Assembly: GCF_027625475.1 (NCBI RefSeq)
Contig: NZ_CP115174.1
Span: 868,001-932,000 of the forward strand
Reading direction: 5' to 3'
Origin: Sphingomonas abietis
Lineage (GTDB): Bacteria; Pseudomonadota; Alphaproteobacteria; Sphingomonadales; Sphingomonadaceae
DNA: 64,000 bases
This document shows positions 39,541-47,794 of this stretch, piece after piece. The notes below the pieces were generated by a model that had not been told where the DNA came from, ran no database searches, and saw only the letters and a list, made by a program, of their open reading frames with translations. A program made the translations under genes and the position numbers. Position 1 is the first letter of the stretch, and each line of letters starts with the position of its first letter.

Positions 39541-39578
39541 GATAATCCTTTTATATGCAGAAAGCTGGCTAGAAATGC
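39513..39578. repeat. Four hexamers spaced exactly 20 bp apart upstream of the AAA gene
   Basis: ATATGC at 39513, 39533 and 39553, and AAATGC at 39573. The last three are followed by A. The interval is exactly 20 bp each time, about two helical turns, so all copies face the same side of the DNA. They lie 38-103 bases before the ATPase start codon. Confidence 0.8.
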
Positions 39579-39615
39579 AGATAATGTCGGTCGGCGAGGC
39601 CGGCCCCGTATCTAA

Positions 39616-39867
39616 TATCGGGCGCTGCGCAAACATGTGTTCTGCCCGGAAGGGCACCTTCACCTGAAGTCCGGCGTCCTGTCGCCACTCAAGCGCTTCG
39701 CGTTCGAGCTCCGCGCGATCGTCGCGCGCCAGCCACTTCCCGGGTACGTGCTGTCACTCGAATTCGTGGTCGGACGCGAGCGCCTGGCGTTCGTGGCTGT
39801 CCCGGAGGACCCGCTCGATTTCGCCTTCCGCCGCTGGTCACCCAAGGCTGTGGATAAGCAGCGATGA
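39616..39867 (+). pseudogene. repA: Replication initiator RepA (RPA family), C-terminal fragment
   Basis: About 83 codons ending at the TGA 39865-39867. The segment SGVLSPLKRFAFELR followed by RQPLPGYVLSLE resembles the C-terminus of the plasmid/ICE initiator called replication initiator protein A. The frame is closed by TAA at 39613-39615, so the rest of the gene is absent; the AAA/subtilase cassette lies on that side. Identification rests on family memory plus the DnaA box, iterons and following DUF2840-traF order. Confidence 0.55.
39849..39857 (-). promoter_or_regulatory. DnaA box at the 3' end of repA
   Basis: TGTGGATAA is the exact reverse complement of the consensus TTATCCACA. It lies 14 bases before the first iteron. 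Confidence 0.7.
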
Positions 39868-39870
39868 CGG

Positions 39871-39937
39871 TCGTCCTATCAGGAACCGCGGGAGTCGTCC
39901 GATCGGGAACCGCCGAGTCGTCCCATCGGGAACCCGG
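39871..39937 (+). repeat. Three iteron-like direct repeats (vestigial replication origin)
   Basis: Copies start at 39871, 39895 and 39918 with the core TCGTCCNATCRGGAACC; 15 of 17 positions are invariant. Spacing is 24 and 23 bp, about two helical turns. Together with the DnaA box they look like the origin of a RepA-type replicon. Confidence 0.75.
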
Positions 39938-39996
39938 AACGCCTGTAAGCGACGGGAATCACTGCGCGAATCTGCTCCCTTCTAACAATGCTAACA

Positions 39997-40015
39997 AAGA
40001 GTCCTTCGGACTCTT
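39997..40015 (+). terminator. Hairpin downstream of repA and iterons
   Basis: A perfect 8-bp stem AAGAGTCC/GGACTCTT with a 3-base loop. Flanking GCTAAC repeats occur on both sides. No T-tract beyond TT, so termination is uncertain. Confidence 0.4.
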
Positions 40016-40035
40016 GCTAACGGACGCGCCGTTTC

Positions 40036-40185
40036 CGATCGGACGAGGCCGTGAACCTTGATCCATGTGAAGCAGCGCCCGACCACTGGCGCCATGTTCA
40101 CAACCGACTTGCTGCCGGCCTGTTGCCGCGCGCCTATCTTCCGGACCGCCATCGCGCATGGCTGCGGCGAAAGGCTGTCTCGTGA
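40036..40185 (+). pseudogene. DUF2840 family protein, C-terminal fragment
   Basis: About 49 codons reading LDPCEAAPDHWRHVHNRLAA, then PRAYLPDRHRAWLRRKA and a stop. DUF2840 proteins of IncP-like conjugative elements end in the same DHWRHVHNR segment and normally sit between parA and traF. The stop overlaps the GTG start of traF (GTGA), preserving the original operon junction. The N-terminal two thirds and parA are missing. Confidence 0.7.
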
Positions 40186-40823
40186 GACGCTGGTCGATCG
40201 TACTGGTCGGCCTGGCCGGCGTCGTCGCAGTGCTGGCACCCGCCGTGCACAGGAACCGCACACGGTTTCTCTGGAATGCGACCGCCAGCACACCGGTCGG
40301 CCTCTACCGCGTGGATCCGTTGCGGGTCATCCGGCCCGGCGTGATGATCGCTGTTCGCCCGGATCCTGCTACCGCAAAACTGGCGGCCGAGCGCCACTAT
40401 CTGCCTCTGGGTTTGCCGCTCATCAAATGGGTGGCTGCCGCGAACGGCGACCTCGTCTGTCGCACGGGCACGACAATCAGCATCAACGGCCGGGCTGTCG
40501 GCCAGGCGCGACGGCGCGACCATCTCGGCCGTCCGCTGCCCCGTTGGCAGGGATGCGTCCTGCTCGGCCACGACAGCGTCTTCGTCATGAACACCGCCGT
40601 GCCGGACAGTTTCGACGGCCGGTATTTCGGCGTGCTCCGGCGCTCCGCCATCCTTGGGCGTGCAGTCCCGGTGTGGACCGAGGCGCACAGCCGCGACCCT
40701 GGAGTATCGATTTTCTTGATGGGTAGGCCTGGCAACGGGAGGCCGTCTCTACGCACATTTTGTTGCAAACGCGTTCGCGCGGCATCCACGACGGCCTGCG
40801 GCCGGGCAACGGGCGTCGTTTAA
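40182..40823 (+). CDS. traF: TraF-like S26 signal peptidase (conjugal transfer), 3' end altered
   Basis: A serine peptidase that matures the conjugative pilin in IncP-type systems. GTG start at 40182. An N-terminal membrane segment (residues about 5-22) is followed by the catalytic Ser36 in TASTPVGLYRV and Lys82 in LPLIKWV; the box DGRYFGVLRRSAILGRAVPVW is present (positions about 40614-40676). Family members usually stop just after this VW; here the frame continues about 45 codons into decayed IS5-family sequence, so the true C-terminus is uncertain. Without pilin and trb genes it is probably without function. Confidence 0.75.
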   Translation: MRRWSIVLVGLAGVVAVLAPAVHRNRTRFLWNATASTPVGLYRVDPLRVIRPGVMIAVRPDPATAKLAAERHYLPLGLPLIKWVAAANGDLVCRTGTTISINGRAVGQARRRDHLGRPLPRWQGCVLLGHDSVFVMNTAVPDSFDGRYFGVLRRSAILGRAVPVWTEAHSRDPGVSIFLMGRPGNGRPSLRTFCCKRVRAASTTACGRATGVV

Positions 40824-41165
40824 CGGTTGAGTCCCTTTTTCATGCCGACAGCGCAGTGGTGCGCCCGGACGACGGCGCTGTCGATCCTGTCGGCGGATCG
40901 CGCGCGGCCCGCTATCTCGGCGAGCGTCTCGCGCATCGCATCGAACACGCCCGTTTCGACCCAACGCCGATGCCGCCGGAAGACGCTGTACCACTTGCCA
41001 TGGTCGTCGGGCAGGCGCCGCCACGGCGAGCCCGTCCTCGCCATCCACATCATGCCTTCGAGATACGGACTGTCATCGCCCGCCGGTCGACAACCCCGCC
41101 CGCTCAGACGGGAACAGCCCGATCCGTTCGCCCAACGCCGCCTCCAAAGGCAGCCTTGAATCAAC
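40735..41165 (-). pseudogene. IS5-family transposase remnant
   Basis: Minus-strand reading shows GMMWMARTGSPWRRLPDDHG, then YSVFRRHRRWVETGVFDAM, RSADRIDSAVVRAHHCAVG and MKKG, typical of the first half of IS5/IS427-group transposases with the first catalytic Asp in the IDS motif. Stops and frameshifts occur on both sides (a TAA after MKKGLNR and a shifted N-terminus). Similarity fades toward 40735 at the traF end. The DDE second half is missing. Confidence 0.7.
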
Positions 41166-41303
41166 TGAGACTCGCCCCGTAAGGCTTTGTCCACGAAGCC
41201 CGGTCTGCTACCGACGCGGCAGGACGAGGGCAGGAATGGCGTCCACGCCGTTCCGACGATGATTGGCCCTCGAGAAACCGCCATTATCGACCGGAAGAGC
41301 ATG

Positions 41304-41651
41304 ATGACCGTCACCCTGTTTGGCATCAAGAATTGCGACACGATGAAGAAGGCGTGGACGTGGCTCGATGATCATGGCGTCGCCTATGATTTCCACGACT
41401 ATAAGAAGGTCGGCATCGATCGCCCGACGCTGGAGGGCTGGGTCGCCGAGCATGGCTGGGAGAAGGTGCTCAACCGCGCCGGCACCACCTTCCGCAAGCT
41501 TCCCGAAGCCGATCGGGAAGGGCTGGATGCGGAGCGGGCGATCATGCTGATGCTGGCGCAGCCGTCAATGATCAAGCGCCCCGTGCTCGACACTGATGGC
41601 CATACGCTGCTCGGCTTCAAGCCCGAGGCCTATGGTGAGGTCTTTCCGTGA
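41304..41651 (+). CDS. ArsC/Spx family protein (YffB-like)
   Basis: A 115-residue thioredoxin-fold protein of the ArsC/Spx/YffB family. The single N-terminal Cys is in FGIKNCDTMKKAWTWL. The C-terminal IKRPVLDTDG segment is shared with the family. The usual arsenate-reductase partner cysteines are not obvious, so the role (disulfide/glutathione-linked reduction or regulation) is open. Start at the second of two adjacent ATGs; GGAAG precedes it. First chromosomal gene on the right of the island. Confidence 0.85.
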   Translation: MTVTLFGIKNCDTMKKAWTWLDDHGVAYDFHDYKKVGIDRPTLEGWVAEHGWEKVLNRAGTTFRKLPEADREGLDAERAIMLMLAQPSMIKRPVLDTDGHTLLGFKPEAYGEVFP

Positions 41652-42283
41652 TGCTGGCGGCCGCGCTGCTGGTGTCGGCCGCCCCCTGGCCCGATACGCC
41701 GCAAGCGCGGGTGGAGGCGCTGGCCGTGCTCCAGACGCTCAATGCCAATCTGCTCAGCCACGACAGCGCGACCCTGACCCTCGATCGCTGGTGCGCCGAT
41801 CACCATATCGCGCAGCCGGCGACGGTGGTGGCCGAGCGGGTGCGGGGCGAGGACAAGCCCGCCACCGCCGACATCCGCGCCGCGCTCAAAGTGACACCGG
41901 ACATGCCGGTCGCCTATCGCCGGGTGCGCTTGCGCTGCGGCGATCATGTGCTGTCCGATGCCGACAATTGGTATGTCCCGGCGCGTCTCACCGCCGCCAT
42001 GAACGACGCACTGGAGCAGAGCGATATCGCCTTCGGTCGCGCGGTGCAGGCGCTGCATTTCGCGCGCCATACGCTGTCGGCGACCTTGCTCTGGTCGCCG
42101 CTGCCGGACGGGCGGGAGATGACCGGGCTGCCGGGGATGCCGCTGCGGCCGGGCCGGCTGGCCATCCCTGACCATGTGCTGGAGCATCGGGCGATCCTCG
42201 CCACCCCCGATGGCACGCCGTTCAGCCTGGTGGTGGAAAGCTATACCTCGGCGGTCCTCGACTTCCCGCCACCCGCGGGCTAG
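41651..42283 (+). CDS. Secreted protein with distant chorismate lyase (UbiC)-like fold
   Basis: A 210-residue protein overlapping the previous stop by one base (TGATG). A short hydrophobic start ([14 protein letters not shown]) may be a signal peptide. The body contains [20 protein letters not shown], then [12 protein letters not shown] and a C-terminal VLEHRAIL...[10 protein letters not shown] pattern reminiscent of UbiC/UTRA-type proteins, where Arg and Glu bind the carboxylate ligand. Real chorismate lyase activity is not shown; an export signal argues against it. Confidence 0.5.
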   Translation: MLAAALLVSAAPWPDTPQARVEALAVLQTLNANLLSHDSATLTLDRWCADHHIAQPATVVAERVRGEDKPATADIRAALKVTPDMPVAYRRVRLRCGDHVLSDADNWYVPARLTAAMNDALEQSDIAFGRAVQALHFARHTLSATLLWSPLPDGREMTGLPGMPLRPGRLAIPDHVLEHRAILATPDGTPFSLVVESYTSAVLDFPPPAG

Positions 42284-42293
42284 GCCTCGCACC

Positions 42294-43151
42294 ATGTCCA
42301 CCACCTTCACGCTCGACACGTCGACGAGCCGGGCGACCCCGACGCCGGCACCGATGAAACGGCTGACCGTGCCCGCCATCGCCGGGCGCAAGGGCGGCGA
42401 GCCGATCGTCATGCTGACGGCCTATACGGCGCGGATGGCGCAGCTGCTCGATCCGCATTGCGACATGCTGCTGGTCGGTGACAGCCTGGGGCAGGTGATC
42501 TACGGCCTGCCGTCCACGCTTCAGGTCACGCTCGACATGATGATCGCGCATGGCGCGGCGGTGGTGCGCGGCAGCTATCATTCGGTCGTCATCATCGACA
42601 TGCCGTTCGGCAGCTATGAGAAGAGCCCGGAGCAGGCGTTCGAATCCGCCGCGCGGATCATGGCGGAGACCGGCGCGGCGGGCGTGAAGCTGGAGGGCGG
42701 TGAGGCGATGGCGGCGACCGTGGCCTTCCTCACCCATCGCGGCATCCCGGTGGTCGGTCATGTCGGGCTCACCCCGCAGGCGGTCAATGTGCTGGGCGGC
42801 TATGGCGCGCGCGGCCGCAGCGACGAGGAGCAGGCCCAGATCATCGACGACGCGCGGGCGATCGCCGATGCCGGGGCGTTCGCGCTGGTCGTCGAGGGTG
42901 TCGTCGAGACGCTGGCTCGCGCGGTGACGGACGATGTCCGTTGCCCGGTGATCGGCATCGGCGCATCCAATGCGTGTGACGGGCAGGTGCTGGTGATCGA
43001 CGACATGCTCGGCATGTTCGAGCGCACCGCGCGATTCGTGAAACGCTACGATGATCTTGCTACCCGCATCTCCTCCGCCGCCGAAACTTACGCCGGCGAG
43101 GTGCGCTCGCGTGCTTTCCCGACCGCTGCTGAAACATACGCCCCCAAGTAG
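42294..43151 (+). CDS. panB: 3-methyl-2-oxobutanoate hydroxymethyltransferase
   Basis: A 285-residue first enzyme of pantothenate synthesis, adding a hydroxymethyl group from methylene-THF to ketoisovalerate. Recognised by [29 protein letters not shown], the metal-binding VKLEGGEAM and HVGLTPQ, and [19 protein letters not shown]. The ATG at 42294 is used; an upstream in-frame extension lies in the previous gene. panC is not adjacent. Confidence 0.96.
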   Translation: MSTTFTLDTSTSRATPTPAPMKRLTVPAIAGRKGGEPIVMLTAYTARMAQLLDPHCDMLLVGDSLGQVIYGLPSTLQVTLDMMIAHGAAVVRGSYHSVVIIDMPFGSYEKSPEQAFESAARIMAETGAAGVKLEGGEAMAATVAFLTHRGIPVVGHVGLTPQAVNVLGGYGARGRSDEEQAQIIDDARAIADAGAFALVVEGVVETLARAVTDDVRCPVIGIGASNACDGQVLVIDDMLGMFERTARFVKRYDDLATRISSAAETYAGEVRSRAFPTAAETYAPK

Positions 43152-43226
43152 CTGTTTCGCTCGGCGCAACTCACCGCTAAGGTCCGCCGCGCTTTCGGGG
43201 CGCGGTATGCCCCTTGGAGACTTTGA

Positions 43227-43925
43227 TTGGCACTGAAGCCCCAGAATAACGAAGCCTTCTTTCGCGAGGTGGATGACGAGGTCCGCCGCGAGCAGACTGC
43301 AAGGCTGGCACGTCGCTATGGCGTGATCGTCGCCGTCCTCGTGCTGCTGGCGCTGGCGGCGTTCGGCGGCACCCTCTGGTGGCGTTCGCACCAGAATGCG
43401 GTGGCCGGCGAGCGCGGCGACCAGTTCATGGCCGCCATGGCCTCGATCTCGGCCGGCAAGGACGATGATGCGCGCAAGCAGCTCGATGCCCTCGCCGGGA
43501 CGGGCGTGAAGGGCTATGCGCCGCTCTCGCGGATGCTCGAGGCCGACATGCTGGTGCGCGAGCGCAAGGAGAAACAGGCCGCCACGGCGTTCCTCAATAT
43601 CTCGCAGGACAGCAGTGCGCCCCAGCAGCTGCGCGACGCGGCGCTGCTGCGGGCGACCACGCTCCAGTTCGATACGCTGCCGCCGCAGCAGGTGGTCGAC
43701 CGGCTGAAGCCGCTGGCGGTGACGGGCAATCCCTGGTTCGGCAGTGCCGGCGAGATGACCGGTATCGCCTATATGAAGCTCAACCATCCGAAGCTGGCGG
43801 GGGCCATGTTCGTGGCGATGACCAAGGACAAGGCCGTGCCCGCATCGCTGCGCGCACGGGTGGCCCAGCTGGCGGCAGATCTCGGCTTCGAGCCGGTTCA
43901 GCCTTCGGAAATCCCGGCCGCCTGA
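43227..43925 (+). CDS. YfgM-like membrane-anchored tetratricopeptide protein
   Basis: A 232-residue protein with a TTG start, a cytoplasmic N-terminus, one membrane segment at about residues 33-51 (VIVAVLVLLALAAFGG) and an Ala-rich helical periplasmic part of the DUF2133/YfgM type. In E. coli YfgM works with the periplasmic chaperone network at the Sec translocon. The order yfgM-bamB-der supports the assignment. Its stop overlaps the next reading frame. Confidence 0.8.
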   Translation: MALKPQNNEAFFREVDDEVRREQTARLARRYGVIVAVLVLLALAAFGGTLWWRSHQNAVAGERGDQFMAAMASISAGKDDDARKQLDALAGTGVKGYAPLSRMLEADMLVRERKEKQAATAFLNISQDSSAPQQLRDAALLRATTLQFDTLPPQQVVDRLKPLAVTGNPWFGSAGEMTGIAYMKLNHPKLAGAMFVAMTKDKAVPASLRARVAQLAADLGFEPVQPSEIPAA

Positions 43926-43996
43926 TGGCAGGCGTCATGGCGGCGAAACCCGCGATCGAACAGGAATGTGAGCAGACGATGATGGGGCGGGACAGC

Positions 43997-45394
43997 ATGG
44001 ATCGAACGCGCAAGGCGCAGGCGCCGCTGGTGGCGGTGCTGATGGCAGCGACGCTGCTCGGCGGTTGCGGCGTGTTCAAGGGCGGCAGCAAGAAGCCCCA
44101 GACGGCCGTACTGGGCGAGCGCATCCCGGTGCTGACCGTGGAAAGCAGCGCCGGCACCGATCCGGCGATGGCATCCCGGCAGGTGCTGGTGCCCCCGGCC
44201 GAGGTCAATACCGATTGGACGCAGCCGGCCGGCAACGCCCGCAAGGCGATGGGCAATGTCGGGCTCGGTGCGCAGCCGGTGCGGGTGTGGGTCAATGGCC
44301 TCGCGAAGGCGGGCAAGGACGAGCGCCTGGCGGCCACGCCGGTGATCGCGGAGGGCCATGTCTTCGTGATCGACGCGCTCGCCAATGTTCATGCCTATGA
44401 CGCGCAGACCGGCCGCGAATTGTGGGCGACCCAGCTCAAGGCGAAGCCCGGCGTGTCGCTCAAGAAGGCGGGGGTCATGGGCCTGTTCGGCCAGAAGGAG
44501 CAGAAGCGCTACAGCCGCTCGCTGTTCGGCGGCGGCGTCAGCTACGACAGTGGCAAGCTCTACGCGACCAGCGGCCTCGGCGAAGTGGCGCAGCTCGATG
44601 CGGCGACCGGCAAGATCGGCTGGCGGGTTTCGCCCGGTGGCCCGCTGCGCGGCGCACCGTCCATCGCCAATGGCAGCCTCTATGTGATGAGCCAGGACAA
44701 CCAGATCTACGCGCTGTCCCAAACCGATGGCGCGACCCAGTGGACGGCCTCCGGCCCGCTCGAGACGGCGGGCGTGTTCGGCGTCGCCTCGCCGGCGATC
44801 GCCCGTGCCACCGTGGTCGCCGGCTTCTCGTCGGGCGATCTCGACGCCTATCGCTACGAAAATGGCCGCGTCGTCTGGCAGGACGCACTGACGCGCACCA
44901 GCATGTCCACCAGCGTCGGCGACGTCACCGACGTCGATGCGAGCCCGGTGCTCGATGAAAGCCGGGTCTATGCGGTAGGCGCGGGCGGGCGCATGATCGC
45001 GCTCGATCTCGTCACCGGCCAGCGCCTGTGGGAGGTCAATCTCGGCGGCATCTCGACACCGGCGCTCGGCGGTGACTGGCTGTTCGTGGTGGCCGACGAT
45101 GCCAAGGTCTATTGCATCGAGCGGACCACGGGCAAGATCCGCTGGACCAGCCAGTTGCAGCATTGGAAGAACGAGAAGAAGAAGAACAACCTGATCTTCT
45201 GGAACGGCCCGGTTCTGGCCGGCGGTCGTCTCGTGCTGACCAACTCGCTGGGCGAGCTGGCCTATGTCTCTGTTGCCGATGGCAAGCTGCTGTCGACGGA
45301 GAAGGCCGGCAAGCGCTTCTCGTTGCCGCCGGTGGTGGCCAACAACATGATGTACCTGTTGTCCAGCGACGGCCATATCAGCGCCTGGCGCTGA
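43997..45394 (+). CDS. bamB: Outer membrane assembly lipoprotein BamB
   Basis: A 465-residue beta-propeller lipoprotein of the BAM complex that inserts outer-membrane proteins. The lipobox is LLGGC, giving a lipidated Cys in CGVFKGG. Repeated PQQ-like blades show as YDAQTGRELWATQLK, LDAATGKIGWRV, ALSQTDGATQWT, LDLVTGQRLWEV and IERTTGKIRWTS. The start at 43997 leaves a normal signal peptide; starts at 43925 or 43979 are possible but give a long n-region. Sits between yfgM and der as in E. coli. Confidence 0.9.
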   Translation: MDRTRKAQAPLVAVLMAATLLGGCGVFKGGSKKPQTAVLGERIPVLTVESSAGTDPAMASRQVLVPPAEVNTDWTQPAGNARKAMGNVGLGAQPVRVWVNGLAKAGKDERLAATPVIAEGHVFVIDALANVHAYDAQTGRELWATQLKAKPGVSLKKAGVMGLFGQKEQKRYSRSLFGGGVSYDSGKLYATSGLGEVAQLDAATGKIGWRVSPGGPLRGAPSIANGSLYVMSQDNQIYALSQTDGATQWTASGPLETAGVFGVASPAIARATVVAGFSSGDLDAYRYENGRVVWQDALTRTSMSTSVGDVTDVDASPVLDESRVYAVGAGGRMIALDLVTGQRLWEVNLGGISTPALGGDWLFVVADDAKVYCIERTTGKIRWTSQLQHWKNEKKKNNLIFWNGPVLAGGRLVLTNSLGELAYVSVADGKLLSTEKAGKRFSLPPVVANNMMYLLSSDGHISAWR

Positions 45395-45442
45395 GCCGGC
45401 CATCCTCTTCCGGTTCGCCGGGAGGGGGCGGTATTCTCTCTC

Positions 45443-45478
45443 GCGCATCGCTTTTCCACGCGGAAGGCGATGCGCTTT
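45443..45478 (+). terminator. Hairpin after bamB
   Basis: A perfect 9-bp stem (45443-45451 with 45467-45475) with further pairing in the loop, followed by TTTAT. Confidence 0.55.
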
Positions 45479-45482
45479 ATGG

Positions 45483-45514
45483 GCCCTCTCCCGGTAATCG
45501 CGGGGGAGGGCTTT
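45483..45514 (+). terminator. Second hairpin before der
   Basis: A 10-position GC stem (45483-45492 with 45502-45511, one mismatch) followed by TTTG. A tandem terminator arrangement with the previous hairpin. Confidence 0.5.
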
Positions 45515-45547
45515 GATGTTGGCCTGAATCGGCCCTAAAGGAGCCGA

Positions 45548-46939
45548 ATGTCCAACAAGCAGCCCATCGTCGCGATCGTCGGCCGTCCCAACGTCGGCAA
45601 GTCGACCCTGTTCAACCGCCTCGTCGGAAAGCGCATCGCGCTGGTCGATGATCGGCCGGGCGTGACCCGCGATCGGCGCGAAGGCGAGGCCGATCTGCTC
45701 GGCGTGCCGTTCCGCATCGTCGATACCGCCGGTTTCGAGAGCGACGACCCGCAGACCCTGCCGGGCCGGATGCGCGCGCAGACCGAGGCGGCGGTGGCGC
45801 AGGCCGATGCCGCGCTGTTCATGATCGACGCGCGCGCCGGCGTGACCCCGCTGGACGAGACGGTGGCGCAATGGCTGCGCGGCTCCGACACGCCGATCAT
45901 CCTCGTCTGCAACAAATCCGAGGGCAAGGCGGCCGAGCCCGGTATCATGGAGGGCTTCCGCCTGGGCCTGGGCGATCCCGTTCCGCTGTCCGCCGAACAT
46001 GGCGAGGGCATGGGCGACCTGTTCGAGGCGTTGCTGCCGCACATCGAGCGGGAGGAGATCGAGGAAGAGGAAGCCGACGAGGATGATCCCGACGCGATCC
46101 TGAAACTCGCGATCGTCGGGCGGCCCAATGCCGGCAAATCGACGCTGGTGAACCAGTTCCTCCGGGAAGAGCGGATGATCACTGGGCCGGAAGCCGGGAT
46201 CACCCGCGATTCGATCGCGGTCGACTGGATGTGGCCGAGCCCCGAGGGCCGTTTCCGCGCCGTTCGCCTGATCGACACCGCCGGCCTGCGCAAGAAGGCG
46301 AAGATCGAGGACAAGCTGGAGAAGCTCTCCGCGTCCGACACGATGCGCGCGGTCGATTTCGCCGAAGTCGTGGTGTTGCTGCTCGATGCCACGCGCGGGC
46401 TGGAGGCGCAGGATCTGCGCATCGCCGACCATGTGCTGCAGGAGGGCCGGGCGCTCGTCATCGCGCTCAACAAATGGGATGTGGCGGAAGGCCAGTCCGC
46501 CCTGTTCAACGGCGTGAAGACGGCGCTGGAAGAGGGGCTCAGCCAGGCGCGCGGCGTGCCGCTGATCGCGGTCTCGGCGGCGACCGGCAAAGGGCTGGAC
46601 CAGTTGCTCGGCGCCGCCTTCGAGACCCGCGAAGCGTGGTCCAAGCGTGTCTCCACCGGCGTGCTCAACCGCTGGTTCGAGAAGGCGGTGGAGAAGAACC
46701 CGCCGCCCGCGCCCGGCGGCAAGCGGATCAAGCTGCGCTTCCTCACCCAGGCCAAGACGCGGCCGCCCGGCTTCGTGCTGTTCGGCACCCGTGTCGATCA
46801 GCTGCCGATGAGCTATCAGCGCTACCTGATCAACGGGATCCGCAAGGATCTCGGCTTCGGGGCGGTGCCGGTTCGCCTGACGCTGCGCGCGCCCAAGAAT
46901 CCCTACGGGACCAAGCCCAACGACAAGCGCGACGACTGA
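45548..46939 (+). CDS. der: Ribosome biogenesis GTPase Der (EngA)
   Basis: A 463-residue double-GTPase required for 50S assembly. The first G domain has GRPNVGKST (about residues 12-20), DTAGF and NKSEG; the second has GRPNAGKST, DTAGL and NKWD. A C-terminal KH-like domain ends PNDKRDD. Preceded by AAAGGAG. The first-domain G4 motif NKSE instead of NKxD is common in alphaproteobacterial Der. Confidence 0.96.
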   Translation: MSNKQPIVAIVGRPNVGKSTLFNRLVGKRIALVDDRPGVTRDRREGEADLLGVPFRIVDTAGFESDDPQTLPGRMRAQTEAAVAQADAALFMIDARAGVTPLDETVAQWLRGSDTPIILVCNKSEGKAAEPGIMEGFRLGLGDPVPLSAEHGEGMGDLFEALLPHIEREEIEEEEADEDDPDAILKLAIVGRPNAGKSTLVNQFLREERMITGPEAGITRDSIAVDWMWPSPEGRFRAVRLIDTAGLRKKAKIEDKLEKLSASDTMRAVDFAEVVVLLLDATRGLEAQDLRIADHVLQEGRALVIALNKWDVAEGQSALFNGVKTALEEGLSQARGVPLIAVSAATGKGLDQLLGAAFETREAWSKRVSTGVLNRWFEKAVEKNPPPAPGGKRIKLRFLTQAKTRPPGFVLFGTRVDQLPMSYQRYLINGIRKDLGFGAVPVRLTLRAPKNPYGTKPNDKRDD

Positions 46940-46941
46940 GG

Positions 46942-47163
46942 GTGACCCGGCTCGACCTTCGCGGTCTGCGCTGCCCCTGGCCGGCGATCCGGGTGGCACG
47001 CGCGATCCGTGAGGCGAGCGAGTGGGCGGAGATCGTGGCCGTGGCCGACGATCCCGCCGCCCCGCGCGAGATCATGGCGGTGGCCACCGAATGCGGGTGG
47101 CAAATAGCGCCGCAAATGACCGAAATCGGCGCCGGGCTTCGACTAATAGCTAATCGTCCGTAA
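46942..47163 (+). CDS. TusA-like sulfurtransferase
   Basis: A 73-residue protein of the TusA/SirA/YeeD fold starting GTG two bases after der. The family signature is LDLRGLRCPWPAIRVARA, with the active Cys11 in the CPxP motif. TusA-type proteins relay persulfide sulfur for tRNA thiolation or cofactor synthesis. The C-terminal half (VATECGWQIAPQ) fits. Partner genes are not nearby. Confidence 0.8.
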   Translation: MTRLDLRGLRCPWPAIRVARAIREASEWAEIVAVADDPAAPREIMAVATECGWQIAPQMTEIGAGLRLIANRP

Positions 47164-47229
47164 CTATCTCTTTACCCGATATAGCTCATAGCTGAACTGT
47201 TAGGTTCCGTGGTTGAAGGGGGTCGTGAC

Positions 47230-47670
47230 GTGGCTATTGGAGCCGCCGAACTAGTCGATTGGGGCGTCTTTGCCCGCGTTCGCGCGGAGCTGGGCTCCGG
47301 ATTCGTGCGAATCCTCGGCTATTTCCGCGAAGACGGAATCAAGTCTGTTGGCCAGATCGAGCAGGCGATCCGCGATCGGTCTGCGGCCGCGCTGGTGCTG
47401 CCGGCGCATACGCTGAAAGGCGAGGCGCGGCAGTTCGGCGCAGCCCCGCTGGCGGAACTGGCCGAAATCATCGAGACGACCGCGCGCCGCTGTGTCGAAG
47501 CGCGCGAGACGCCGGACGAGCTGATCGAGCAGGTGGTGGAATTGCGCCCGCTGTTCGACGCGACGCTCAAACTGTTCGATCGCGAGGTCAATCCGATCGT
47601 GGAGCGCCGGCCCGCCGGTGGCGGCTTCGGCCGTAAGCCCGCAGGCGGCTTCGGCATGGCGCAGCGCTGA
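47230..47670 (+). CDS. Orphan histidine phosphotransfer (HPt) protein
   Basis: A 146-residue helical protein with the HPt signature LPAHTLKGEARQFGA; His60 would carry the phosphate. HPt proteins relay phosphate between hybrid kinases and response regulators. The GTG at 47230 is preferred because GAAGGGGG lies seven bases before it; an upstream GTG at 47209 would add seven residues. A Gly/Arg-rich tail of about 20 residues ends the protein. No kinase or regulator gene is adjacent. Confidence 0.78.
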   Translation: MAIGAAELVDWGVFARVRAELGSGFVRILGYFREDGIKSVGQIEQAIRDRSAAALVLPAHTLKGEARQFGAAPLAELAEIIETTARRCVEARETPDELIEQVVELRPLFDATLKLFDREVNPIVERRPAGGGFGRKPAGGFGMAQR

Positions 47671-47731
47671 CGCTCACCCCGATCGGCGGGGATCATCCCA
47701 TGCCGATATGATCACGGTCGCAGCAGATACG

Positions 47732-47768
47732 AAAACGCCCGGCCCGACTGAGTCGAACCGGGCGTTTT
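47732..47768. terminator. Bidirectional terminator between HPt gene and bfr
   Basis: A perfect 11-bp stem with AAAA and TTTT at its ends (47732-47742 with 47758-47768), so it can terminate both converging genes. Confidence 0.85.
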
Positions 47769-47794
47769 CGCTATCATGGGGTGCCGATCCCGGT

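Larger units (their letters stand above)
33830..41300. mobile_element. Degenerate conjugative/integrative island downstream of guaA
   Basis: Boundaries are approximate. Everything between guaA and the ArsC-like gene is accessory: fragments of IS66 tnpB, a NERD protein, a DUF1998 protein, trbB, repA, DUF2840 and an IS5-family transposase, plus traF and an intact AAA/subtilase pair. Codon usage and GC content drop visibly in 35434-39600 relative to the chromosome on both sides. No integrase gene and no convincing repeat of the guaA 3' end on the right side were found, so the element is a scar rather than a mobile unit. Confidence 0.7.

Noticed and set aside
41160..41300. Right-end copy of the guaA 3' sequence as attR
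   Set aside because: Only a loose match (GGCAGGAATGG) is present; too weak to call an attachment site.
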